From contig NZ_JAESIY010000005.1 of assembly GCF_016757215.1 (NCBI RefSeq), forward strand, positions 248,001 through 312,000: a stretch of DNA of 64,000 bases, in the 5' to 3' direction. Position 1 is the stretch's first letter. Every line of letters starts with the position of its first letter. This DNA comes from Fulvivirga sediminis (GTDB lineage: Bacteria > Bacteroidota > Bacteroidia > Cytophagales > Cyclobacteriaceae). The notes under the pieces were generated by a model. That model was not told where the DNA came from, made no database searches, and saw nothing but the letters and a program-made list of their open reading frames with translations. Shown here piece by piece: positions 1 to 6,896 of this stretch. The position numbers and the translations under genes were made by a program.

Positions 1-2
1 TT

Positions 3-119
3 ATAGCCACTGACAACTACTCTACATACTTACCTGCACAAGCGATATTGAGAAAATCCCATTTAAGCCGATTTAGCCTTAATGCTATTCGTTATGATAC
101 TCACCAATTATTATCCTAA
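3..119 (+). CDS. possible 3' end of a gene entering from the left
   Basis: An open frame runs from the window edge to a TAA at 117-119 (38 codons). Its composition (IATDNYSTYLPAQAIL near the start) is compatible with coding. It ends just before a transcription terminator that serves the facing gene. The other two plus-strand frames close within the first 15 bases. I cannot name a family, and with so few residues this may be chance. Confidence 0.35.
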   Translation: MATDNYSTYLPAQAILRKSHLSRFSLNAIRYDTHQLLS

Positions 120-123
120 ACAC

Positions 124-155
124 AAAAAAGGCCTGCTGGTAAAACCAGACAGGCC
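124..155 (-). terminator. intrinsic terminator of the T9SS cargo gene
   Basis: The hairpin is GGCCTG-CTGGT, a short A loop, then ACCAG-a-CAGGCC (130-155). Read on the minus strand it is followed by a run of six T (complement of A124-129). It lies 31 bases beyond the stop codon at 186. Confidence 0.85.
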
Positions 156-185
156 GATAAACAAAAAACTGCTTCTTTTTATATT

Positions 186-1328
186 TTATCTCACCACTAC
201 ACTCTTAGTTAAAGTGTATAGTGCTGATTTTAAAGTCACTATGTAAATTCCTTTAGTAAGTCCAGATACATTGATCTTGGCTACGTTGTCAAAATTAGCG
301 TCATATGTTTGAGAGAAAACATTCATACCTCGGCTGTCAGTCAATTGAATCATCACCTCTTCTGAGCCAAAACCATCCACTCTTACATTCAGCTGATCAG
401 TAACTGGGTTAGGGTAAGCAGTTACTTCTAAGCTTCTCACTTGCTCATTAAAAATGTGCACTAACACTGAGTAATCGTATTTACCATCAAAATCTGTTTG
501 TTTTACTCTGTAATAGTTTACTCCGTTATTAGGAGAGTAATCTTCGAAAAGATACTCTATAGTTTCTGCGCTATTTCCAGCACCATCTACTGTACCTATT
601 TCTTGAAAAGTAAGGCCATCGATTGATCTCTCTATTGTGAAAAAGTCGTTATTCAACTCAGAACCGGTAGCCCAAGATATTTTCACTATATTATTTACAG
701 AAACAGCGTTTACATATAAGAACTCTACAGGAAGGGTACCTGTGGTAACAAAGTTGTAAAGCGAAGGATCATTATTGTATAAGTCTTCCTCTGTTAAAAA
801 ATATCCATCTGCTGCATTTCTACTACCATTAAATTCTGCACCACCGTTTCTAGAAGTACTTCCGAATACATAGAAAGCATTACTTCCGCCATCAGGGTTT
901 TCTATACCTGATCCACCAGATGAACTAAGGTTCGACTTCACTATCACTCTACCACGATTTACTGTAAGTGTACCTCCTCCTGTATCAAGATCTCCTTCCA
1001 CGATTAAAAGACCTGTATCTTCGATTGTTAGCGTAGCACCACCAGTAACCGTAAGATTTCCTTCAACCCACAAAGTATCAGTAAGGGTGACAGCTGCGCT
1101 ACCTGAAAAAGTAAGATCTCCTGCTCTTCTGATAACTCCAAAAATATCTATGATGTAAGAAGATCCTGCATTCTCCCCTGGAGTATTAGCCATACCAGCA
1201 TCACTCTTAGTCCATGTAGAGGCGGCTTCCCAAGTGCCTTTGTAGTTATTGTTTGAAGTATATTTTTGCTGAGATTGAGCTGAAAATCCGATTAAGATCA
1301 TTAACAAAGCTGTGTAATATTTTTTCAT
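186..1328 (-). CDS. T9SS-exported surface protein with C-terminal sorting domain
   Basis: A 380-residue secreted protein. Residues 1-20 form a signal peptide (MKKYYTALLMILIGFSAQSQ). A Gly/Thr-rich region at about 25-150 has regular short strands, such as LTVTGGATLTIEDTG, resembling a right-handed beta-helix. Residues about 200-290 resemble a fibronectin-type fold common in these proteins (VNNIVKISWATGSELNNDFF). The C-terminal 80 residues are a type A Por sorting tail, beginning VTAYPNPVTDQLNV and ending SVVVR, recognised by the type IX secretion system and cleaved on export. It is monocistronic with its own terminator. No catalytic motif was seen, so adhesin or matrix protein is only a guess. 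Confidence 0.85.
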   Translation of the reverse strand: MKKYYTALLMILIGFSAQSQQKYTSNNNYKGTWEAASTWTKSDAGMANTPGENAGSSYIIDIFGVIRRAGDLTFSGSAAVTLTDTLWVEGNLTVTGGATLTIEDTGLLIVEGDLDTGGGTLTVNRGRVIVKSNLSSSGGSGIENPDGGSNAFYVFGSTSRNGGAEFNGSRNAADGYFLTEEDLYNNDPSLYNFVTTGTLPVEFLYVNAVSVNNIVKISWATGSELNNDFFTIERSIDGLTFQEIGTVDGAGNSAETIEYLFEDYSPNNGVNYYRVKQTDFDGKYDYSVLVHIFNEQVRSLEVTAYPNPVTDQLNVRVDGFGSEEVMIQLTDSRGMNVFSQTYDANFDNVAKINVSGLTKGIYIVTLKSALYTLTKSVVVR

Positions 1329-1635
1329 TTTTTGCAGTTTTTTATTCGTTTAGATTGGATTTTACAAAACCCAATCCAAATTCGGAAAAACACAAACAAA
1401 CACTCATTATCAATCACTTATGAAATATAAAGCAAATTATAACAAATAAAATTATCCCATAATAGAATTTTCTTCCGCAGATTGGAAATATACATTAAGA
1501 AAAAAGGATGATATAAGGATTATAAAACGCATTATTCAAATTTAAAATACATTGGATTCATGATTCGTTACACCTGTAATAGAAACGGCCGTTAATAAAA
1601 GAATATTTAAATTAGGGTAAACAGACGAACGGACC
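1329..1635. other. divergent intergenic region
   Basis: This 307-bp gap separates two divergent genes and should hold both promoters. A 7-bp inverted repeat, TTGGATT (1355-1361) and AATCCAA (1373-1379), lies just upstream of the minus-strand gene and could be a 5' UTR hairpin or an operator. No clear TTTG / TAnnTTTG pair was recognised. Confidence 0.4.
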
Positions 1636-2688
1636 ATGGCATTAATCAGCAAGAAAAAGAAGACTTATACAGTGTCTAACCTGCTACGAGGGTACCTTAA
1701 AGAGAACGATAGGGAAATAGACCTGCCTATTTCTTATGCTGATTTGCAGCGATACAATAATTCAATCTCTCTACTAGATAAAAATGATAAGGACACCTTG
1801 TGGGAAACGGTATTTTATCCGCAGGCTGATATGGTTCATATTCATGATAGCCTGAAGAAGATTTATGCCATCATAAAGGCGGACGGAGACCTTTCTGTAA
1901 TGCAACACTTATTCGTAGACAGAATAGACCTCTGTGTATATGGAAACACACAGCCTTTCAGGGCCAGAATAGTCAACCAAATCAATGATAACTTTGATTA
2001 TTTCTACATCAAAAATGCTGATGCCTCCAGAATTTATGGTTTAGAGCTTGAGCATCTGTTATCTCCCAACAGAATCAGCTATGTAGTAGATAGAGATACT
2101 TTAATAGAAGAACACATAGTAGGCATTCCTGGTGATCAGTTTATGAAGCACCATATTAACAGTGACAACGTGAACAAGATTAGGTTATCAAAGGAATTTG
2201 TGAAATTTAATGAGAGGTGTTTTGTAAGGCTTTTGGGCGACATGCATTCCAGCAATTTTGTAATAGACATTACCCCTGATTTTGAAGACGTAGATTACAG
2301 AATAAGAGCTATAGATTTTGACCAGCAATCTTATGAAGGAAGAAAATCCATTTACTTACCTCAATATTTCAAGCAAAACAACCCTCTTATACATATGGGC
2401 ATTAACTGTATGACTCCAGAAACTGTAAAGCAATATCAAAAGGAAGAGCGCTTTCTCATAGGTACCAGATATAAAGCAAGTAAATTAAAAATAAAACATT
2501 TACTACGGGTGATGAGTCAAGACACTATTTCTACGCCAGAGAATATAAAAACCCTAAAAACAGATCTTTACCATCATTACAACAATCCAGAATTTTTAAA
2601 ATGCCACTCTATGGGAAACCTGTTAAAGGTAAGTTTGGAAACCGTGCTTCAGCAAAATCCCCCCTATCAGTTTCCTATAAAAGAATAG
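1636..2688 (+). CDS. conserved hypothetical with kinase-like catalytic motifs
   Basis: A 350-residue soluble protein with no signal peptide or membrane helix. Around residues 200-230 it reads LGDMHSSNFVID, then about 15 residues later RAIDFDQQ. An HxxN loop followed by a D-x-D strand is the arrangement of the catalytic and metal-binding loops in aminoglycoside-phosphotransferase/choline-kinase-like folds, so a small-molecule or protein kinase is possible. I do not recognise the exact family and no Gly-rich loop is obvious. It is monocistronic, followed by a shared terminator. Confidence 0.65.
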   Translation: MALISKKKKTYTVSNLLRGYLKENDREIDLPISYADLQRYNNSISLLDKNDKDTLWETVFYPQADMVHIHDSLKKIYAIIKADGDLSVMQHLFVDRIDLCVYGNTQPFRARIVNQINDNFDYFYIKNADASRIYGLELEHLLSPNRISYVVDRDTLIEEHIVGIPGDQFMKHHINSDNVNKIRLSKEFVKFNERCFVRLLGDMHSSNFVIDITPDFEDVDYRIRAIDFDQQSYEGRKSIYLPQYFKQNNPLIHMGINCMTPETVKQYQKEERFLIGTRYKASKLKIKHLLRVMSQDTISTPENIKTLKTDLYHHYNNPEFLKCHSMGNLLKVSLETVLQQNPPYQFPIKE

Positions 2689-2693
2689 TAAAA

Positions 2694-2724
2694 AATAAGG
2701 CTTGGTGATTTACCAAGCCTTATT
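2694..2724. terminator. terminator between convergent genes
   Basis: A perfect 12-bp stem, AATAAGGCTTGG (2694-2705) and CCAAGCCTTATT (2713-2724), with a 7-base loop. It lies between the stop codons of convergent genes (2688 and 2749). A-rich sequence on the left gives a T tract to minus-strand transcripts. Confidence 0.8.
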
Positions 2725-2748
2725 AGTGATTAGAATAATTCATTGTAC

Positions 2749-3231
2749 TTAGCTGACAATTACTGTTTCTACTTTTTCTTTTTTAACATACCTATAATAT
2801 GCTTTTTTTAGTGAACCAGCTATATGCGCCACATATTCTCTACTTTTACTTATTATAGGCCTTTTATCTCCCTCTGCTGTTCTTATTTCAACAGCATACT
2901 TATCTTTCGCTACTATCATCCATAGTATACCCCCAAAAATAAGCGCTACACCCAAACCTATCGATAGCATGTTAGAGTCGATTAGGTAAATAGCCTCTTC
3001 TGTAGTATATGTCAGGTCTGTAAACATCTCCATAGAACCCAGAACTATACCTAAAAAGCCAAGGATAAAAAGAGACACACCTGGCACCTTGCTAGCAGGA
3101 ATTCTTTGCAAGTTTACATTAGTAATACCATCAAGATTATAAGCTTGCTTTTCAGTGTAAAATTTGTCTCTTGTAATTTTCACACCATGACCATCAGTAT
3201 ATATTATTTCTTCGTTTTTCATCTGTTTCAA
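2749..3231 (-). CDS. small inner-membrane protein, DUF6232-like
   Basis: 160 residues. The N-terminal ~45 form a soluble beta-rich segment (EEIIYTDGHGVKITRDKFY). Two hydrophobic helices follow at about 51-66 and 90-107 (IGLGVALIFGGILWMIVA). The C-terminal cytoplasmic tail is basic. The arrangement matches the small DUF6232-like family of unknown function. It is monocistronic. The start MKQMKN has a second Met four codons in that is equally possible. Confidence 0.65.
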   Translation of the reverse strand: MKQMKNEEIIYTDGHGVKITRDKFYTEKQAYNLDGITNVNLQRIPASKVPGVSLFILGFLGIVLGSMEMFTDLTYTTEEAIYLIDSNMLSIGLGVALIFGGILWMIVAKDKYAVEIRTAEGDKRPIISKSREYVAHIAGSLKKAYYRYVKKEKVETVIVS

Positions 3232-3394
3232 ATTTTAGTTGAATTGGTTTGGTTTAGATGTTACCGATAATTTAAAGACAAATTAGGTGCCGACAGCCAT
3301 TGTGCCGTTTTCTCCATAAAAAACAGTAGCCAATGTATTTACCACGAGTAATTTATTCCCCAATAAGGTGTGATTTTTACTCCTTTTCGTTTAT

Positions 3395-3856
3395 TTGCAT
3401 TTAAACGAAATCACGTTGATAGTAGCAAAACCAAAAAAAGGAACCCTGTTTTCGCTAGGCTTGTTTATAGTTTTAGCTGTAGGTCTGGCCACGTATATTA
3501 CTTACACCATGCTTCAGGGCCAACCTGTTTGGTATCAGTATGCACTGGTAGCTTTACTATACCCTATAGGAATAGGCCTGGCTATTAAGGTGGTGTGGGG
3601 TTATAAAGTGATAACAGTTGGCAAAAACAAGATCAGCATAAAGTACCCTATTCGCTTTCAGACAGTTGAATACACCCTTAAGCAACTTATCTCATGGAAA
3701 GAAGCAATTGTAAAAACGGGAACTGGCACTTTTAAAGAGGTTTCCATTAAGTTCGATAATGGAAAGGTTTTAAACCTTTCCTATCAAGAACATACTGATT
3801 ACCCGCAGGTGATTCAGTATCTAAAGAAGAAATGTCCAAGAAAAGCTATAAAATAA
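3395..3856 (+). CDS. two-helix membrane protein with PH-like tail, TTG start
   Basis: 153 residues. Two hydrophobic helices at about 18-36 and 47-66 are followed by a soluble beta-strand domain (YKVITVGKNKISIKYPIRFQ) that resembles bacterial PH domains. The start is TTG at 3395. The frame is closed by TGA at 3371-3373, and the only ATG in reach falls inside the first helix, so TTG is preferred though unproven. The stop is two bases before crcB, indicating co-transcription. Function unknown. Confidence 0.6.
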   Translation: MHLNEITLIVAKPKKGTLFSLGLFIVLAVGLATYITYTMLQGQPVWYQYALVALLYPIGIGLAIKVVWGYKVITVGKNKISIKYPIRFQTVEYTLKQLISWKEAIVKTGTGTFKEVSIKFDNGKVLNLSYQEHTDYPQVIQYLKKKCPRKAIK

Positions 3857-3857
3857 A

Positions 3858-4238
3858 ATGCTAAAAAATGTATTACTAGTTGGGCTTGGCGGCTTTTTAG
3901 GCAGTACCTGCAGATACCTCACCTACTATCTTATTGATAGAAAAATAGAGTCTTTATACCCTTGGAGTACGTTTACGGTTAACATTGTAGGGAGTTTAAT
4001 TTTAGGCTTGCTCTTGGGTTTTATAGCCAAAGCAAACTTGGCCAATGATCACCTAAGACTCATTTTTGCCGTTGGGTTTTGCGGCAGCTTTACCACCTTT
4101 TCCTCCTTTATGTACGAAAACCTCTATCTATTCCAACAAAAGGCTTATTCCACATCAATACTCTATTTAATAGGGAGTATTATTTTAGGGTTTATTGCTG
4201 TATTTGCAGGTCAAGCCGTGGGGAAATCAATGATTTAA
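3858..4238 (+). CDS. crcB: fluoride channel CrcB/FluC
   Basis: 126 residues with four hydrophobic helices, the usual length for the CrcB/Fluc family of dual-topology fluoride-specific channels that protect the cytoplasm. Family motifs are visible: GGFLGSTCRY near the N-terminus, TFTVNIVGS (conserved pore Asn) around residue 43, and GFCGSFTTFSSF around residue 75 (the phenylalanine-lined pore and central Na+ site). It follows the upstream membrane gene by 1 base. I looked upstream for a fluoride riboswitch and saw none. Confidence 0.92.
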   Translation: MLKNVLLVGLGGFLGSTCRYLTYYLIDRKIESLYPWSTFTVNIVGSLILGLLLGFIAKANLANDHLRLIFAVGFCGSFTTFSSFMYENLYLFQQKAYSTSILYLIGSIILGFIAVFAGQAVGKSMI

Positions 4239-4256
4239 GCCATCCACAACATCAGC

Positions 4257-4886
4257 TTATTCATCTTCATCAGTTCTTTTATTACTGATTTCGTCTTCTT
4301 TTAAATCTCTAAAAAAGTTAGACCATCTCATAGGGTTAAGAAAGTTATTAGGGGGCATTTGGCCGGTAAGCTCATACAATCGGTTATACCTCATTTGATC
4401 ATAATAATAATCCGATTTTGTATTTTCATCCACCGTTTTATTTATATCCCTTTTTACTTCATGCACCAAGTCTTCCATACCTTTTTTAGGCTTAGTATCT
4501 AAAAAGGCCTTTTCGAAACTATCTACTGAAGGCCACGGGAAAACAACTACCTCATTTAGAAGAACTGTTTCTTTTCTCATCAGCTGCACTAAAGAATAAT
4601 GATCAGAATGCAATTCAAAAGGCATAATAAACACCCCTTGATTATACCCGATAGAAGAAAAATTTAGTGTATCTCCAGGATTTATAAAAACAGTAAAATA
4701 TCCGCTGTTATCGGTAGAGGTACCATACATGGTCCCCTTTATTTGAACACTAACGTAAGGCAAGGATTCTCTATTATCAGCATGTAACACCATACCTACC
4801 ACTCGCACTGAGTTAGCAGTTTTTTGCGCCATTACTGCACTAGATATTAAGAGTATTGCAAATATTAATCCTGCCTTACGTTTCAT
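4257..4886 (-). CDS. secreted protein with carboxypeptidase-regulatory-like domain
   Basis: 209 residues with a signal peptide at 1-20 (ending SAVMAQ). Residues ~27-110 form a CarboxypepD_reg-like beta-sandwich: VRVVGMVLHAD, LPYVSVQIKGT, then DNSGYFTV. This domain is frequent at the N-terminus of TonB-dependent receptors but also occurs alone. The remaining ~100 residues are charged and helical, and no barrel follows. Probably periplasmic or outer-membrane associated. It lies 19 bp downstream of the M42 peptidase gene and may share its transcript. Function unknown. Confidence 0.7.
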   Translation of the reverse strand: MKRKAGLIFAILLISSAVMAQKTANSVRVVGMVLHADNRESLPYVSVQIKGTMYGTSTDNSGYFTVFINPGDTLNFSSIGYNQGVFIMPFELHSDHYSLVQLMRKETVLLNEVVVFPWPSVDSFEKAFLDTKPKKGMEDLVHEVKRDINKTVDENTKSDYYYDQMRYNRLYELTGQMPPNNFLNPMRWSNFFRDLKEDEISNKRTDEDE

Positions 4887-4905
4887 ATTTTCTGTTTATT
4901 TATAA

Positions 4906-5955
4906 TTATTTATGCTTCCAATCGTATTTATCAAGAGAATCCAGGCATGCCTTCAATAAGGCAATGCTACCATCTATATCCTCTTTATGCGTCATTTCTA
5001 TTACTTGATGTAAATGTCGGGTGGGCACTGACACGGCACCTGATATTGCTCCTCGCTTACCCATTCGTTGTAATCCTGCAGTATCTGTTCCTCCTGCAGT
5101 AAGCACCTCTGTTTGCCATTTTATATTATTATCAGTGGCCGTTTTCTTCATGTAATCTACCATACGATAATCACAGATAGTCATGGCATCAAGAATTTTT
5201 ATCGCTGCACCTTCTCCCAGAGCGGTTATTTTCTCGTGAGAGGCTGCCCCTGGCAGATCATAAGCTACGGTAGTATCCAAACCAAAACCAAAATCAGGAT
5301 CAATAGTATGAGCAGCTACATTAGCCCCTCTTAAGCCCACTTCTTCCTGAACGGTAAACACGCCATACACATCATAAGGATGATCTTTTAAATTCCTTAG
5401 AGTCTCTATTAGTATATATACAGAAACCCTGTTATCTAAAGATTTACAGTTCACACAGTTTCCCATTTCAATCAGCTCCCGCTCTCTGGTAATAGGGTTA
5501 CCCACAGAAACCACTTTCTCCACCTCTTCTTTACTCATACCCAGATCAATATAAAAATCTTTAATCTTTGGCATTTTTGTTCTCTCTTCAGGCTCCATTA
5601 CATGCACAGGTTTTGTACCCATAACTCCTATAACATCTTCCTTACCATGGATAATTACTCTCTGAGCGGTAAGTGTTTTAGGGTCAAAACCTCCCAGTGT
5701 AGTAAAACGAACAAAGCCTTTATCATCTATGTGAGTAACTATGAAACCGATCTCATCCATGTGAGCGGCTACCATTGCTTTTTTATCTGACGAAGCGCCC
5801 TTTTTTAAAGCGATTACATTACCCAAATTATCTACCTCTACAGAATCTACAAGGGGAGTAACCTCTTCTATTACAAGATTTCTTATTCTGCTTTCATATC
5901 CGGGAGCTCCAGGAGCTTCACATATCTTTTTTAATAATGCTACGTCTACTGACAT
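4906..5955 (-). CDS. M42 family metallo-aminopeptidase
   Basis: 349 residues, full length for M42 (glutamyl aminopeptidase / FrvX) cytosolic dinuclear-zinc exopeptidases that form tetrahedral complexes and trim peptides. Motifs in order: AAHMDEIG (first metal His/Asp, about residues 65-72), KSLDNR (bridging Asp), TVQEEVGLRGA (catalytic Glu pair), GLDTT (metal Asp) and TRHLHQ (final His). GGTDT also matches. No signal peptide. The start MSVDVALLKK aligns with the family N-terminus. Confidence 0.93.
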   Translation of the reverse strand: MSVDVALLKKICEAPGAPGYESRIRNLVIEEVTPLVDSVEVDNLGNVIALKKGASSDKKAMVAAHMDEIGFIVTHIDDKGFVRFTTLGGFDPKTLTAQRVIIHGKEDVIGVMGTKPVHVMEPEERTKMPKIKDFYIDLGMSKEEVEKVVSVGNPITRERELIEMGNCVNCKSLDNRVSVYILIETLRNLKDHPYDVYGVFTVQEEVGLRGANVAAHTIDPDFGFGLDTTVAYDLPGAASHEKITALGEGAAIKILDAMTICDYRMVDYMKKTATDNNIKWQTEVLTAGGTDTAGLQRMGKRGAISGAVSVPTRHLHQVIEMTHKEDIDGSIALLKACLDSLDKYDWKHK

Positions 5956-6107
5956 TTGTTTACTTTTTATAATAGTGAATTCATTACCTGGTCAATATTA
6001 ACCAATAACGCATATATTCTGTTTACAAACCTTTCAATATTTAAGTAAAGCTGTACCAAAACACCAGAATATAGCATTCACTAAATTTCAAAAAATACTC
6101 TTTAAAA

Positions 6108-6140
6108 TTTGTGGTTTTAAAAATAAGCTCTTTATATTGC
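6108..6140 (+). promoter_or_regulatory. weak candidate promoter of the sulfur operon
   Basis: TTTG at 6108-6111 and TATATTGC at 6133-6140 are spaced 21 bp apart. This approximates the Bacteroidota -33 TTTG / -7 TAnnTTTG promoter with one mismatch in the -7 element. It would start transcription about 20 bases before the riboswitch aptamer. Confidence 0.3.
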
Positions 6141-6167
6141 AGTATCAATTACTCTATTTGGTAGTTG

Positions 6168-6269
6168 ATTTATAAAGAAGAGGTGAGAGACAGGCTCGAA
6201 GATCCTCTGGCAACCATCAATCAAAAATGATATAGGTGCCAAATCCTGATCCTAAGGGAGAATATAAAT
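6168..6269 (+). promoter_or_regulatory. SAM-I (S-box) riboswitch aptamer
   Basis: The closing P1 helix pairs ATTTATA (6168-6174) with TATAAAT (6263-6269). Inside it are the S-box signatures: AGAGG-TGAGAGA (P2 5' side and kink-turn), CCTCT-GGCAACC, and GGTGCCAAATCCTG (P3/P4 junction that contacts SAM). The aptamer senses S-adenosylmethionine and represses methionine/sulfur genes when SAM is abundant. It lies 265 bases upstream of the first structural gene of a sulfur-assimilation operon. No terminator directly overlaps P1. A short Cys-rich ORF starts 10 bases after the aptamer, so the switch may control that ORF or a downstream terminator. Confidence 0.88.
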
Positions 6270-6279
6270 TGACTGAACA

Positions 6280-6414
6280 ATGAGCACTTTCAACAACATC
6301 AAATCAGAATTCCGAAACACAGCAAAGCAATTCATTTCTTGCTTCACATCAATTCTTTGTACTTTTTTCAATATCAACATCAACATGTGCTGTTGTTGTT
6401 GCTGTTGTTGCTAA
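6280..6414 (+). CDS. poly-cysteine leader peptide (44 aa)
   Basis: ATG at 6280, TAA at 6412-6414. The peptide begins MSTFNNIKSEF, has Cys at 21 and 27, and ends NININM followed by eight consecutive Cys (residues 37-44, bases 6388-6411). The Cys codons mix TGC and TGT (TGC TGT TGT TGT TGC TGT TGT TGC), so this is not a perfect triplet microsatellite. It sits between a SAM-I riboswitch and a sulfide/cysteine operon. Its last codon and stop overlap the 5' arm of a hairpin. These are the features of a ribosome-stalling attenuator that reads Cys-tRNA supply. Poly-Cys leader ORFs of this kind are known in mycobacteria; I know of no described Bacteroidota example. Confidence 0.72.
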   Translation: MSTFNNIKSEFRNTAKQFISCFTSILCTFFNININMCCCCCCCC

Positions 6415-6483
6415 GCTAATATTTTCATATTAACCTTAGCACATAGCCTTAGGATAATTAGCCTACGTGGCTATTCTATATCC
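6410..6483 (+). promoter_or_regulatory. candidate attenuator hairpins after the leader ORF
   Basis: Hairpin I: GCTAAG-c-TAATA (6410-6421), loop, TATTA-ac-CTTAGC (6428-6440). Hairpin II: GGATA-at-TAGCC (6452-6463), loop, GGCTA-ttcta-TATCC (6469-6483), followed by TTTC. Competing pairings exist: CTAAG at 6411-6415 can pair with CTTAG at 6435-6439 or at 6448-6452, and GGCTAT (6469-6474) can pair with ATAGCC (6443-6448) instead of TAGCC (6459-6463). A ribosome stalled on the Cys codons would cover the 5' arm of hairpin I. The weak T tract means the mechanism could be Rho-dependent or translational. Confidence 0.5.
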
Positions 6484-6533
6484 TTTCGCTAACACCACAT
6501 CTCGTATTTTTCAATCATAAAAACAGAATAAAA

Positions 6534-6881
6534 ATGGCAATACATATTACAGACGAATGCATTAACTGCGGAGCTTGTGAGCCCGAGTGCCCTAACACAG
6601 CCATCTACGAAGGCGGATCTCCCTGGGCTTGGGGAGACGGCACTGAGCTTGGATCAGTAGAACTGGAAGATGGATCAGAAATCCCAGGAGATGAACCTCA
6701 GGAGCCCTATTCAGAAGAATTCTTTTATATAGTATCTGGAAAATGTACCGAATGTGTGGGCTTCCACGAAGAACCTCAGTGCGCTGCCGTATGCCCCGTA
6801 GACTGCTGCGTACCTGACCCAGACTATGAAGAGAGCAACGAAGAACTAGAAGACAAACAACAATGGCTACACGCCTCCTAA
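6534..6881 (+). CDS. dicluster [4Fe-4S] ferredoxin
   Basis: 115 residues. Cluster motif one is CINCGACEPECP (residues ~9-20). Cluster motif two is CTECVGFHEEPQCAAVCP in the C-terminal half, with the expanded spacing typical of YfhL/Alvin-type ferredoxins. Acidic loops separate the two motifs. As the first structural gene of the operon it probably supplies electrons to the ferredoxin-type sulfite reductase two genes downstream. MetZ follows after 15 bases. Confidence 0.9.
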   Translation: MAIHITDECINCGACEPECPNTAIYEGGSPWAWGDGTELGSVELEDGSEIPGDEPQEPYSEEFFYIVSGKCTECVGFHEEPQCAAVCPVDCCVPDPDYEESNEELEDKQQWLHAS

Positions 6882-6896
6882 TTTTTAAAAACTCAT

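Noticed and set aside
3240-3394. Fluoride riboswitch upstream of the crcB transcript
   Set aside because: None of the conserved pseudoknot segments could be found in the region before the upstream gene.
6385-6411. Cys run as a plain trinucleotide microsatellite
   Set aside because: The third codon positions vary (C,T,T,T,C,T,T,C), the ORF has an ATG at a sensible distance from the riboswitch, and the run ends exactly at a stop codon within a hairpin.
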